A stretch of DNA of 64,000 nucleotides from Haloarcula amylolytica JCM 13557 (GTDB lineage Archaea > Halobacteriota > Halobacteria > Halobacteriales > Haloarculaceae), in contig NZ_AOLW01000011.1 of assembly GCF_000336615.1 (NCBI RefSeq), positions 49,035-113,034 on the forward strand, read 5' to 3'. The notes below the pieces were generated by a model. The model was not told where the DNA came from and searched no databases. It worked only from the letters and a program-made list of their open reading frames with translations. Of this stretch, positions 17,733-27,131 are shown piece by piece. Made by a program: the position numbers and the translations under genes. The number at the start of each line of letters is the position of its first letter. Positions within the stretch are counted from its first letter, which is position 1.

Positions 17733-19165
17733 CCGCGTCGGGGCTCGCGGCTATCGGTGCGTACGCGCCTCGCCTCCGGATCGACGCCGCGGAGTTCGAA
17801 GCCGCCTGGGGTCGGTTCGATGCAGCGGGGATCGACGAGAAGGCGGTCCCCGACGCCGACGAGGACGCGGTCACGATGGGTGTCGAAGCCGCGCGTCGCG
17901 CGCTAGCTGCGGCCGACGCGTCCGGTACGGACGTCGCACACCTGGCCTTGGCGACGACGACACCGCCGATGGCGGAAGAGGACCTCACAGCGAGGCTCTG
18001 CAGTATTCTCAACGTCCCGGACGACGCCAAGACGCAGACGATGACCGGCTCCACGCACTCCGGCGCGGAGGCATTGGACGCGACACTGGACGGCGGGCCG
18101 TTCGGGGACGACGTCGGCCTCGTCGTTATCAGTGACTGTCCACGAGGTGACCCCGACAGCGGCGTTGAGCACGCCGCCGGTGCCGGGAGTGTCGCACTCG
18201 TCGTCGACGAGGACGGTCCCGGGACCATCGTTGACCGGGCGTCACACACGGCGGCGTACCCCGGAACGCGGTTCAGAACGGGCGGGGACGACCGGACGAC
18301 TGGCCTCGGTGTGACGCAGTACGACCGCGAGGCGTTTACGACCACGCTCGGCAGTGCGGCCGACAGACTGGACGTGCCGACAGAGACAGTCGACGCGGCA
18401 GCGGTCCAGTCCCCGGACGGCAAACTCCCCTACCGGGCGACAGGGCCACTCGGGGCCGACGCCGACACTATCGCCGCCGCGGACACAGTCAGTACGCTCG
18501 GGGACACCGGTGCGGCAAGTGCGTTTCTCGGGGCGGCGACAGCGTTTGCAGACGACGCCGAACGCGTGCTGATCGCCGCGTACGGAAGCGGTGCGAGTGC
18601 GACGCTGTTCGTCGCCACTGGTCCCGTTCCGGTCAACACCGCACTGGACAGCGGCGTCTCCCTGTCCTACGCCGAGTACCTCAGGCGGCGTGGCGAGATT
18701 ACGCGCGACGAACCCGAGGGCGGCGGGGCCTACGTCAGCGTCCCGTCCTGGCAGCGGACGATTCCGCAACGCCACCGACTCGTCGCCGGCCGGTGTGCTG
18801 CGTGTGGCGCGTTGAACTTCCCGCCGACCGGGGCCTGCAGCGACTGTCACGAGCGCGCTGGCGAGTTCGAGACCGTCGAACTGCCCGGAACAGGGACGGT
18901 TGCGGCAGTAACGACTATCGAACAGGGCGGTGCACCGCCGGAGTTCGTCGCGCAGCAGTCCAGTAGCGGCGAGTTCGATAGCGCCATCGTCGCGCTCGAT
19001 GGTCCAGCTGGCGAGCAGACCGTGAGTGTTCCCGCACAGGTACTTCAAGCGACGGACGAGGTCACCATCGGCACCCCTGTCGTGCTGACGACGCGGCGCA
19101 TCTACACGCAGGAGGGCGTCATCAGATACGGCTTCAAAGCGCAGGTCGCCAGTCAGCGCCGATAG
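17729..19165 (+). CDS. degenerate HMG-CoA-synthase-like domain fused to DUF35 OB-fold
   Basis: A 478-aa fusion. Residues 1 to about 330 follow the archaeal HMG-CoA synthase/KAS fold (LAAIGAYAPRLRID, then DYDREAF-like segments). The catalytic residues are missing: the Cys loop (EFACKAGT-like in active enzymes) reads MTGSTHSGAEAL with Thr109 at the Cys position, and the HQPNG loop reads VQSPDGKLPYRA without His. Residues about 345-478 form a rubredoxin-like zinc ribbon (GRCAACGALNFPP...CSDCHE, Cys356 and Cys359 first) plus the DUF35 OB domain. It probably serves as a non-catalytic acyl-CoA channel or scaffold for the overlapping thiolase. Confidence 0.82.
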   Translation: MTASGLAAIGAYAPRLRIDAAEFEAAWGRFDAAGIDEKAVPDADEDAVTMGVEAARRALAAADASGTDVAHLALATTTPPMAEEDLTARLCSILNVPDDAKTQTMTGSTHSGAEALDATLDGGPFGDDVGLVVISDCPRGDPDSGVEHAAGAGSVALVVDEDGPGTIVDRASHTAAYPGTRFRTGGDDRTTGLGVTQYDREAFTTTLGSAADRLDVPTETVDAAAVQSPDGKLPYRATGPLGADADTIAAADTVSTLGDTGAASAFLGAATAFADDAERVLIAAYGSGASATLFVATGPVPVNTALDSGVSLSYAEYLRRRGEITRDEPEGGGAYVSVPSWQRTIPQRHRLVAGRCAACGALNFPPTGACSDCHERAGEFETVELPGTGTVAAVTTIEQGGAPPEFVAQQSSSGEFDSAIVALDGPAGEQTVSVPAQVLQATDEVTIGTPVVLTTRRIYTQEGVIRYGFKAQVASQRR

Positions 19166-19174
19166 ACGCCAGTA

Positions 19175-20317
19175 TCAGGGACGCTCGAACACGACCGCGA
19201 CGCCCTGACCGAAACCGACACACATCGTCGCCAGTCCGTGAGTCGCATCCCGCCGACGCATCTCGTGCAGCAACGTCGTCGTGATTCGTGCCCCCGAACA
19301 GCCAAGCGGATGCCCGAGCGCGATAGCCCCTCCGTTGACGTTGAGCCGTTCGGTCGGAATCCCCAGTTCGCGCTTACAGTGGAGGCTCTGGGCCGCGAAC
19401 GCTTCGTTGAGTTCCACGAGGTCGATATCGTCGATTGTCAGGCCAGTGTCGTCCAGTGCGGCACGCGTCGCCGGAATCGGTCCCCGGCCCATGACTAGCG
19501 GGTCGACACCAGCGACGGACCGTGTCTTGACCCGGCCGAGAACATCCATGTCGTGCTGTTCTGCGTACGCCGCCGAAGTGACGAGCATCCCGGCCGCGCC
19601 GTCGGTCAGCGGTGACGCGTTCCCCGGCGTGACTGTCGCTGCCTCGTCGTCACGGAACACTGTCGGGAGTTCGCTCAACTGCTCGACTGACGTGTCTGCT
19701 CGCGGTGTTTTGTCGCTCTCTACCGCTGTCTCGTCGGTGTGGACTGGCACGGTCTCCGCGTCGAACCGCCCGCCTTCCATAGCGGCGACCGCGCGCTCGT
19801 GTGACCGCAACGCGAATTCGTCCTGGGCCGTACGGCCGATATCGTGGGTCCGTGCGATGGTTTCTGCCGTCTGCCCCATGGGTAGCCTGTCGGGGTCGTA
19901 CCGCTGTTCGATAGCGGGATGGAGCCAGTCGGAGAAGGGCACGGTGCTCATGTGTTCGACGCCAGCGACCGGATACACCGCCCCGTCGCCCGCCTCGATG
20001 GCGCGAGCGGCGTCGACGAGCGTCGTCAGTGACGAGCCACACAGGCGGGTCGTCGTCGCCCCGGGCACCGTCTCGGGGAACCCACCGGCGAGTATCGACT
20101 GCCGGGCGAGGTTGCGCCCCTGCTCTTCCTCCTGGTTTGCACACCCGAGCCGGAAGTCGTCCCACTCGACGGCCGGGACCCCGGTCCGGTCAACGAGTGC
20201 GGCAAGCACAGTGGTGACGAGGTCTTCGGGATGTGTCCCGGCCAGCGCGCCATCCTTCGGTACCTGTGGCGTTCGTACGGCGTCGACAACAACGGCTTGC
20301 GAGTCGGAAGCAGTCAT
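19175..20317 (-). CDS. thiolase, candidate 3-oxoadipyl-CoA thiolase (PaaJ-like)
   Basis: A 380-aa canonical type thiolase. Nucleophile Cys93 lies in [24 protein letters not shown] is the oxyanion loop, [16 protein letters not shown] contains the catalytic His, and [12 protein letters not shown] the second Cys. Start ATG 20317 or 20323 are both possible. It converges on the thiolase/DUF35 pair and is divergent from the hydroxyacyl-CoA dehydrogenase gene. The cleavage of 3-oxoadipyl-CoA and 3-oxo-5,6-dehydrosuberyl-CoA would complete Paa degradation to acetyl- and succinyl-CoA; a general beta-oxidation role is also possible. Confidence 0.87.
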   Translation of the reverse strand: MTASDSQAVVVDAVRTPQVPKDGALAGTHPEDLVTTVLAALVDRTGVPAVEWDDFRLGCANQEEEQGRNLARQSILAGGFPETVPGATTTRLCGSSLTTLVDAARAIEAGDGAVYPVAGVEHMSTVPFSDWLHPAIEQRYDPDRLPMGQTAETIARTHDIGRTAQDEFALRSHERAVAAMEGGRFDAETVPVHTDETAVESDKTPRADTSVEQLSELPTVFRDDEAATVTPGNASPLTDGAAGMLVTSAAYAEQHDMDVLGRVKTRSVAGVDPLVMGRGPIPATRAALDDTGLTIDDIDLVELNEAFAAQSLHCKRELGIPTERLNVNGGAIALGHPLGCSGARITTTLLHEMRRRDATHGLATMCVGFGQGVAVVFERP

Positions 20318-20416
20318 CCTCACCGACTCCTATCGCGGCCGCCGTATTAAATGCAGGCCACACCGGCGGCGAGACGCAAGCAACGTTTTTATCCTTCGCT
20401 ACTGTGCTGAGAAACG

Positions 20417-21301
20417 ATGCACGTAGCTATCCTAGGCGCCGGTACCATGGGCCACGGTATCGCTCAGGTGTCGGCAATGGCCGGTCACGACGTCTCTCTC
20501 CGTGATATCGATGCGGATATCGTCGACGACGGCCTGGCCGCCATCGAGTCGAATCTGGAGGAGGGTATCGCCCGGGAGAAAGTGACCGAATCCACGGCCG
20601 AGGAAACTTTGGACCGCCTCACCGGAACGACATCGCTGGAGGCGGCTGTGAGCGGGGCAGACCTCGTTGTGGAAGCAGTCCCCGAAGACATGGATATCAA
20701 ACACGAGACGCTCACCGAGGTCGAATCCCACGTCGAGCCGGCGACGCTTATCGCGTCAAACACCTCTTCGCTGTCGCTGACTGAGATAGCGAGCGTCCTC
20801 GACTATCCCGACCGAGCCATCGGCCTTCACTTCTTCAACCCGGTTCACATCATGGCACTCGTCGAGATCGTCGTCGCGGAACAGACGAGTGCCGAGACGG
20901 TCGCGCGTGCCCGCAAGTTCGTGAACGGGATCGACAAGACACCGGTCGAGGTGGCCGACGCACCGGGCTTTGCTTCCTCCCGCCTCGGCGTCTCGCTGGG
21001 CGTCGAGGCGATGCGGATGGTGCAGGAGGGCGTTGCAACACCGGGGGACATCGATACCGCGATGGAGCTCGGTTACAATCACCCGATGGGACCGATCGAG
21101 CTCGGCGACGTCGTCGGTCTCGACGTCCGGCTCGACATCCTCGAGTACCTGCGTGCGGAACTCGGTGAACGGTTCCGCCCGCCACAGATTCTGAAACGGA
21201 AGGTCCGCGCGGGCAAACTCGGCAAGAAATCCGGCGAGGGGTTCTACGTCTGGGAGGACGGCGACATCGTCGGCACCAGCGGCGACTGGGGGGACGCATG
21301 A
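20417..21301 (+). CDS. 3-hydroxyacyl-CoA dehydrogenase (PaaH-like)
   Basis: A 294-aa NAD-dependent dehydrogenase. The Rossmann start is [24 protein letters not shown]; catalytic elements are [24 protein letters not shown] with the catalytic His, and the C-terminal substrate domain with [20 protein letters not shown]. It oxidises 3-hydroxyadipyl-CoA if it serves the phenylacetate pathway. Its stop overlaps the start of the enoyl-CoA hydratase gene (ATGA, 21298-21301), forming a PaaH-PaaF-like pair. Confidence 0.92.
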   Translation: MHVAILGAGTMGHGIAQVSAMAGHDVSLRDIDADIVDDGLAAIESNLEEGIAREKVTESTAEETLDRLTGTTSLEAAVSGADLVVEAVPEDMDIKHETLTEVESHVEPATLIASNTSSLSLTEIASVLDYPDRAIGLHFFNPVHIMALVEIVVAEQTSAETVARARKFVNGIDKTPVEVADAPGFASSRLGVSLGVEAMRMVQEGVATPGDIDTAMELGYNHPMGPIELGDVVGLDVRLDILEYLRAELGERFRPPQILKRKVRAGKLGKKSGEGFYVWEDGDIVGTSGDWGDA

Positions 21302-22110
21302 CGGACCTCGCTGACGCCGCGGCGGACTGTGAAACGGTTTCGGTGAGCGTCGGCGACCGCGTCGAAAACGTCGCTACCGTCGAATTAACCCGTCCGGAGG
21401 CCCGAAACGCGCTCAACACCCAGTTGCGGTCGGAGTTCAAACAGGTCTTCGACGCAGTTCCGGACAGTGACGTTCGTGCTGTCGTGTTGACTGGCGCGGC
21501 AGACACCGGCGCATTCGTTGCGGGTGCCGACGTGACGGAACTCCGGGAGCGGGATATGCTCCAGCAACGGGACGCAAGCAAGCGACCGCGGGTCTACGAG
21601 TACGTCGACGAGTGCCCGATGCCGGTCATCGCCCGCATCAACGGGCACGCGCTCGGCGGCGGCTGTGAGCTGATTCAGGCGGCTGACATCCGGATCGCGC
21701 ACACGGACGCGAAGTTCGGCCAGCCGGAGATCAACCTCGGCATCATGCCCGGCGGTGGCGGGACACAGCGGTTGCCGCGTCTGGTCGGGGAAGGCCACGC
21801 GATGCGGCTGATCCTCACCGGCGAACTCATCGACGCGACGGAGGCCGCTGACATCGGCCTCGTCGACGAGGTCCACGACGACGACTCCTTCGACGAGCGC
21901 GTCTACGATCTAGCGTCATCCATTGCAGAGAAAAGCCCCGCGGCGCTCGAATTTGCGAAGAAATCCGTCCGCGCAAGCTCCCGCATGGATCTCGAAGCCG
22001 GCATCGAGTACGAAGCCGAACTGTTCGCGCAACTGTTCGCCACTGGCGACAAGGACGAAGGGATCGACGCGTTCCTCGAAGACAGAGAGCCGGAGTGGAC
22101 CAGCGAGTGA
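21298..22110 (+). CDS. enoyl-CoA hydratase (PaaF-like)
   Basis: A 270-aa crotonase. Oxyanion motif GAFVAGADVTEL, second GHALGGGCELIQAADI, and both glutamate-type regions of true hydratases: FGQPEINLGIMPGGGGTQRLPR. It hydrates 2,3-dehydroadipyl-CoA in the phenylacetate route or enoyl-CoAs in beta-oxidation. It is translationally coupled with the hydroxyacyl-CoA dehydrogenase. Unlike the PaaG-like crotonase near 8 kb, it keeps the standard Glu, which supports different roles for the two paralogues. Confidence 0.92.
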   Translation: MTDLADAAADCETVSVSVGDRVENVATVELTRPEARNALNTQLRSEFKQVFDAVPDSDVRAVVLTGAADTGAFVAGADVTELRERDMLQQRDASKRPRVYEYVDECPMPVIARINGHALGGGCELIQAADIRIAHTDAKFGQPEINLGIMPGGGGTQRLPRLVGEGHAMRLILTGELIDATEAADIGLVDEVHDDDSFDERVYDLASSIAEKSPAALEFAKKSVRASSRMDLEAGIEYEAELFAQLFATGDKDEGIDAFLEDREPEWTSE

Positions 22111-22215
22111 GCACGCCCCGCTCCCAGACCGAAGTCCCCAGCTTGGCTGATACCGCACACAGAGAAGAACAGTCCAAAAACAGCCAGTTGCCCCGCTAGA
22201 ACTACGCTGGTGGCC

Positions 22216-22986
22216 TCACGGATGGGCCATGTTTATCCCGATTTCGTTGACGACGCCCAGTAGCAGCGTCGGCAGTTCGTCCCGGAGAATGGGGCCTTCA
22301 AGCCGGCTTGCCGGGCCGGAGACACTGATCGCCCCGATGGCAACGTCGTTTTCGTCCGTAATGGGGGCCCCGACCGCGTGCAGTCCCTCCACAGACTCCT
22401 GAAAGTTGAACGCGTAGCCGCGGTCACGTATCGTCTCGATTTCCTCCCAGAGTTCGTCCCTGTCGGTGATCGTCTGTGGCGTCCGGCCGGGCAGGCCATG
22501 CCTGTCGATGGTCTCCGTGATCTGGCTATCCGGAAGGTGTGCGAGTATGGCCTTCCCCGCGGCGTGCTGGTGGAGATAGTTCCGATGGCCGACCCGGGCG
22601 TACGTCTGCACCGAGTGTTTGCCCTGCGCGCCGTAGATGTGGACGCTCCGGCCGTGTTCTTCGACCGCACACCAGATCTTTTCCTCGGTCTCCTCCGCGA
22701 GTTCGTCGACTCTCGGCTTGGCCTCGTCGTAGAGCCGGTATTTGTTCCGTGCCACTTCGCCGTAGTCCAGAAAGCGGATACCGAGCTGATACTCGTTGTC
22801 GTCCTCGACGAGGAGACTGTTGGCCGCGAGCGTCTTCAGGTATCTGTGCGTTGTACTCTTCGCACAGTCGAGGTGGGCCGTCATCTCCGACACGGTGGCC
22901 GTGTCGTGTTCCTTGAGATACTCCATGATCTCGATCGCTCGCTCGATCGTTCCGACCGGCCTGTTGACAGCGGGCGGGATTGCCAT
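22216..22986 (-). CDS. IclR-family transcriptional regulator
   Basis: A 256-aa regulator with N-terminal winged helix (TIERAIEIMEYLKEHDTATVSEMTAHLDCAKSTTHRYLKTL region, about residues 13-60) and a C-terminal effector domain ending in VAIGAISVSGPASRLEG. ATG 22986 precedes MAIPPAVNRPVGT; 38 further upstream codons read like antisense of the intergenic region. It converges with the PaaF-like gene and is divergent from the EthD-like gene, which it may control. The effector is not known. Confidence 0.9.
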   Translation of the reverse strand: MAIPPAVNRPVGTIERAIEIMEYLKEHDTATVSEMTAHLDCAKSTTHRYLKTLAANSLLVEDDNEYQLGIRFLDYGEVARNKYRLYDEAKPRVDELAEETEEKIWCAVEEHGRSVHIYGAQGKHSVQTYARVGHRNYLHQHAAGKAILAHLPDSQITETIDRHGLPGRTPQTITDRDELWEEIETIRDRGYAFNFQESVEGLHAVGAPITDENDVAIGAISVSGPASRLEGPILRDELPTLLLGVVNEIGINMAHP

Positions 22987-23098
22987 ACGTACACACATGA
23001 CTAACCGGCTTACAAGTGTTTTGTTCGAGTAGCTTGAATCGGTGGCAGCCCTGTCTGATCGGTAAGTAAAAGCCACTCCGGGGCGACACGGGGAACGC

Positions 23099-23425
23099 AT
23101 GGTGAAAATCGTCGATCTGCTCGTCCGGAGAGATGGCTACAGTCACGAGGAGTTCGCTGACCGATGGCAGGGCGACCACTCGGAGTTGGCGAAGGATCTG
23201 CCGGGACTGCAACGCTACGTGACGTCTGTGCCGACAGACCCGGAGCGTGCGGCGTACGACGGCGTGCTTGAGCTCTATTTCGAGGACATGGACGCACTCA
23301 GCGAGGCGTTTGATTCCGACCTCGCCGAGACGGTCCAGGCCGACGCGGCCGAGTTTATCGACCTGGAGGCCGGCCCCCGACTTATTGTCGAGGAAACGGT
23401 CCAGCTCGACGAAAGAGACGACTGA
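23099..23425 (+). CDS. EthD-family protein (single domain)
   Basis: A 108-aa dimeric alpha/beta-barrel (ferredoxin-like) protein of the EthD group. Typical features are the start MVKIVDLLVRRDGYSHEEFADRWQGDH and GLQRYVTSVPTDPER. EthD-like proteins occur with monooxygenases and catabolic operons; few have a known reaction. A double-domain relative is encoded at 48536-49255. It lies divergent to an IclR regulator gene. Confidence 0.8.
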   Translation: MVKIVDLLVRRDGYSHEEFADRWQGDHSELAKDLPGLQRYVTSVPTDPERAAYDGVLELYFEDMDALSEAFDSDLAETVQADAAEFIDLEAGPRLIVEETVQLDERDD

Positions 23426-23485
23426 TAGCGTCGCTCCTGCTGTTCCCGCTCGACTCCGTTTCCCGAGAGCGAACCGTTGCAGATG

Positions 23486-23956
23486 TCAGCCATCGAGTCG
23501 GCTCCCATCGACGTAGAGTTTCTCGGCGGGCGGCCGCTCAGCGTCGTAGCTGTCGTGATACTCGAACAATTGAAAGAGCGCCCCGGTCGGGTTCGACGGT
23601 GGCACAAACGCCTCGGTCCAGTCCTCATACTCGCGGTACTCGACGACGCTGTAGCCGTTGCGTTCCAGTATCGCTTTCACTGCGTCGATAGCAGCCACTT
23701 CCAGCGTGACGTGGTGGAGTCCCGGGCCGTGGTCGTCGAGATACGACGTGAGGAACGTGTCCGGTGCCTCCGGTGCGATGAGTTCCAGCCGTGACGCGTC
23801 CCGTTCGAAATCGTACTGCGCCCAGCGAAACCGCCCTTCGACGGACTCTTCGATGAGTTTCCGACAGCCGAGTGCGAACAGGAACGGTTCGGCGTCACTG
23901 ATGTCCTCGACAGCGATTCCGATATGATCGACACGGATCGGCGTCTCCTGAGACAT
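23486..23956 (-). CDS. VOC-superfamily protein, methylmalonyl-CoA-epimerase-like
   Basis: A 156-aa glyoxalase/VOC-fold protein. RVDHIGIAVEDISDAEPFL supplies the first His, PGLHHVTLEVAAIDA the second His region, and LFQLFEYHDS the terminal Gln/Glu. The layout resembles methylmalonyl-CoA epimerase, but a lactoylglutathione-lyase-like or extradiol dioxygenase-like role is possible. It converges on the EthD gene (60-nt gap). Confidence 0.75.
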   Translation of the reverse strand: MSQETPIRVDHIGIAVEDISDAEPFLFALGCRKLIEESVEGRFRWAQYDFERDASRLELIAPEAPDTFLTSYLDDHGPGLHHVTLEVAAIDAVKAILERNGYSVVEYREYEDWTEAFVPPSNPTGALFQLFEYHDSYDAERPPAEKLYVDGSRLDG

Positions 23957-24115
23957 GGCGAGGACTGCGTCAGGCTCCCAATTATATGCTTGGGTCGGAC
24001 GATAAGTGTCAATCTCGGTGGGAGGGTACCCGGCCCCTCCCTGCTATAATCTATACTCCTGCACCACTGATACCGGACTCGAACAGACACACCCGACTCC
24101 GTCTGAAATGTTCCC

Positions 24116-24132
24116 AAATATTTATTAAATAT
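24116..24132 (+). promoter_or_regulatory. TATA box of the penicillin acylase gene
   Basis: An AT-only stretch containing TTTATTAAA at 24120-24128 is about 27 nt before ATG 24152, the spacing expected for a leaderless haloarchaeal transcript. The surrounding DNA is GC-rich. Confidence 0.6.
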
Positions 24133-24151
24133 CCAGACTGTCGACTACGGG

Positions 24152-27001
24152 ATGCCAGCACAGCACCAGCAATCGCGGCGGCACCTCACACGACGATCGC
24201 TTCTGAAAACGGGCGCGGCGGTTACCGGCATGACCGGTATCGGAGCCGTGGAGACGGAGTTAGCGTACGCACAGGACGATGACGCGACGGTCACGATACG
24301 ACGCGACGACTACGGCGTACCACACGTCTACGCCCGCGACGCCGACAGCCGTGCCCCGGTGTTCTATGGGTTCGGATACGCGACCGCGGCCGACCGGCTC
24401 TATCAGCTAGAACTGTACCGGCGGTACTATCACGGGACTGTCGCAGAGATCCTCGGCTCGGGTGACGGGGACACCGACTGGATCCAGTTCGATATCGAGG
24501 CGCGGCGCAACACCGCCGGCGAGCCGTCACTCGACGAGCAGGCCGCTGAACAGTTGACGGCGGACCAGCGAGCGGTCCTGCAGGCGTTTACCGACGGCAT
24601 CAACCGGTATATTACCGAAGTCCGCGAGAGCGAGGACCTGGAATTCCACCAGGCGTTTCAGGAGCACGGGTTCGAGCCCGAGGCGTTTACTACGGCGGAC
24701 ACCGCGGGGATGTTCGTCGCGAGTATGGCATATTTCAGCGGCTTCCAGCTGGAGACCCTCAGCGCAACTGTCCTCGACGCACTCACACAGGAAACAGGGA
24801 GCGAACAGCGTGCCATGGCGCTCTTCGAGGACCTGCAGTGGGGTAACGACCCCGGCTGCCCGACCTCGACAGTCCAGTCCTCGGATGCCTACTCCCCTCC
24901 CTATACTGACGTAGGTGCAGGGCCGACACCCGACGTGACCGGGGGACAGGAGACGGACAGGGTGACGCGCGGGGCAACCGGCGCGTCTATGATGCCGAGC
25001 AACCTCGTCACTGGCGGTGACTACACGCCACCAACTGACGCCGAAGGGATGCACGAGGCAGAGATGGAGCGGATGCGAACCCTTGCGTCCGGACTCGATA
25101 GTCTGGGCCTCCCGATCAAGTACGGCAGCAACGCCCTCGCTGTCCAGGGTGATATCACGTCCAGTGGCGATGCGCTACTGATGGGCGGGCCACAGATGGG
25201 GTTCAACACGCCCTCGATAATGTACGAGGCGAGCCTGCACGGGCCGGATTTCGACGTCGCCGGTGTCACCGTTACCGGGTATCCGTTCATCATGTTCGGA
25301 CACAACCGCAACGGGGCACTGACTTCGACTGCCGGGATCGACAACTGCATCCAGATGTTCACGGAGTCGATCACGACCAACGCGTCGGGTCCGGACACGT
25401 ACACCTTCCAGGGCGAGGAGTCCGAGGTCGAAACAGCCGAGCAGACGATCACTGTCGCCGACGGCGAGGACGTGACGTACACGGAACGGTTCACACGCCA
25501 CGGTGTCGTGACCCAGTGGGACCCCGACAACGGGGAAGCGCTGGCGCAGACGAAGTCATACGCCGGCCGGCACATGAACTGCTGGCGGGCCTTCTACGAG
25601 TGTCAGTTCGCGACGGACGCCGAGGAGTTCCGGGAGTCAGCACAGCGCTGTGACTACGCACTGAACTTCATGTGGGCAGACAAGGACGGCGACATCGCGT
25701 ATGTCCATCTGGGGCGGTATCCAGACAGCGAAGCAGTCGACTGGGACACTCGGCTGCCAGCCGATGGAACGCAGTACGAACTCACGTCGGCGGACTACCT
25801 GCGCGCGGCTGACGGTGACGTGCCATACGCGATCAACCCCGACCCGGGGTACTCGGCACAGTGGAACAACAAACCCGCACCGGACTGGAACAACGGCGAC
25901 CTGAGCTATTCGTGGGCGACCGACCACCGCGTGCAACGGATTATCAATCTGGTAGAGCAGCGGTTAGCTCAGGACGGCGAAGTCGACTATGAGTTCCTGA
26001 AGACCGTTATCTACGATATCTCCTTCACCGACCTGCGTTCGATTCGGTACAGAGAGCATCTGCTCGACGCGCTTGCGGACGCAGACCTCTCCAGCACCGA
26101 ACAGCAAGCCCGCGACGAACTGGCTTCGTGGGACCACTTCGCCCAGGCCGACGGCGAAGACAACGAGGGACGCCACTCTGCCGGGTACACGATCTGGGAT
26201 GCGACGTTCCCGTACATTCTGGAGGAGGTTTTCGGCGAGACGTTCGGGAGCGCATACGGGCCGGCATCGTACTTCCTCGACTACGACTACGGACGCGGCA
26301 CCCTGATGCGGGTCCTCAACCCGGCGGAGACAGCACTGCCGACGCAAGCAGAGTACGCCGATGGAGATATCACGGACGCGTTGGTCAGCGCGTTCCGGAC
26401 GGCCGTGAGCGAACTCGCCGCGCGATACGACGGCGACCCGGGGTCCTGGCGGCGTGAGGCAGCCCTGCACGAGTTCGACAACCTCGCGCTGTTCGGAATG
26501 CCTATCGGCGTCACGTCCGCGGGGAACACGGCGCTGATGAACCGTGGGACCGAGAATCACGTCGTCCGGCTCAGCGACGACCCGCAGGCTGAGAACATCC
26601 TCCCGCCCGGAAACGACGGCTACGTCGCTCCGGACAGCACTACCGGCGAACATTACGACGACCAGCTGGCGATGTTCGAGGACTTCGAGTACAAGCAGCT
26701 GTTGTTCGCCGACGCCGCTATCGAGTCCGCAACGTCTGAAATTCGTGAGTTGACGAGGTCAGCAAGCCCAACTGACGGTGCCACCGGTGACACGCCGACG
26801 AGTGAGGGCACTGAGACAGACGAGAGTACTGTGGCCGGCGGGGCGACAACTCCTGCCGAGACAGAGAGTGCGGACACAGCGACGGAGACGAATACCGGGA
26901 CTGCCGCCAGTGGTCCCGGCTTCACGGCACTCACTGGGGCGACCGCAGTACTCGGGACTGCGCTGGCGTGGCTGTACAGACAAGACGACAACACCAGCTA
27001 G
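24152..27001 (+). CDS. secreted penicillin-acylase-family Ntn hydrolase with PGF-CTERM-like anchor
   Basis: A 949-aa precursor of the penicillin G acylase/AHL acylase family. A Tat signal (TRRSLLKTGAAVTG) starts it, followed by the alpha-chain region and the autoproteolytic site KYGSNALAV, with Ser326 as expected N-terminal nucleophile of the beta chain. VTGYPFIMFGHNRNGALTSTAG matches the oxyanion region. The last 90 residues are a Thr/Ser/Glu-rich linker, then GPGFTALTGATAVLG, a hydrophobic helix and RQDDNTS, the layout of PGF-CTERM archaeosortase substrates. So it is likely exported and attached at the surface. It would release acids such as phenylacetate from amides; acyl-homoserine lactones or polyamine amides are alternatives. 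Confidence 0.9.
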   Translation: MPAQHQQSRRHLTRRSLLKTGAAVTGMTGIGAVETELAYAQDDDATVTIRRDDYGVPHVYARDADSRAPVFYGFGYATAADRLYQLELYRRYYHGTVAEILGSGDGDTDWIQFDIEARRNTAGEPSLDEQAAEQLTADQRAVLQAFTDGINRYITEVRESEDLEFHQAFQEHGFEPEAFTTADTAGMFVASMAYFSGFQLETLSATVLDALTQETGSEQRAMALFEDLQWGNDPGCPTSTVQSSDAYSPPYTDVGAGPTPDVTGGQETDRVTRGATGASMMPSNLVTGGDYTPPTDAEGMHEAEMERMRTLASGLDSLGLPIKYGSNALAVQGDITSSGDALLMGGPQMGFNTPSIMYEASLHGPDFDVAGVTVTGYPFIMFGHNRNGALTSTAGIDNCIQMFTESITTNASGPDTYTFQGEESEVETAEQTITVADGEDVTYTERFTRHGVVTQWDPDNGEALAQTKSYAGRHMNCWRAFYECQFATDAEEFRESAQRCDYALNFMWADKDGDIAYVHLGRYPDSEAVDWDTRLPADGTQYELTSADYLRAADGDVPYAINPDPGYSAQWNNKPAPDWNNGDLSYSWATDHRVQRIINLVEQRLAQDGEVDYEFLKTVIYDISFTDLRSIRYREHLLDALADADLSSTEQQARDELASWDHFAQADGEDNEGRHSAGYTIWDATFPYILEEVFGETFGSAYGPASYFLDYDYGRGTLMRVLNPAETALPTQAEYADGDITDALVSAFRTAVSELAARYDGDPGSWRREAALHEFDNLALFGMPIGVTSAGNTALMNRGTENHVVRLSDDPQAENILPPGNDGYVAPDSTTGEHYDDQLAMFEDFEYKQLLFADAAIESATSEIRELTRSASPTDGATGDTPTSEGTETDESTVAGGATTPAETESADTATETNTGTAASGPGFTALTGATAVLGTALAWLYRQDDNTS

Positions 27002-27094
27002 CCCCCACAGCGGCGGTGACCAAGAGCCGCCAGACGCGATAGTGCAGTTACCGAACGCGGCGAACAGCGCGAGACGCGCCGACAGGGGGCAAGG

Positions 27095-27102
27095 CTTTAA
27101 TA
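27095..27102 (+). promoter_or_regulatory. TATA-like element before Liv binding protein gene
   Basis: CTTTAATA lies 30-37 nt before ATG 27132, consistent with a leaderless start for the transporter operon separate from the acylase gene (130-nt gap). Confidence 0.45.
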
Positions 27103-27131
27103 CGATTTGCTTAACAATAGATAATGAACCT

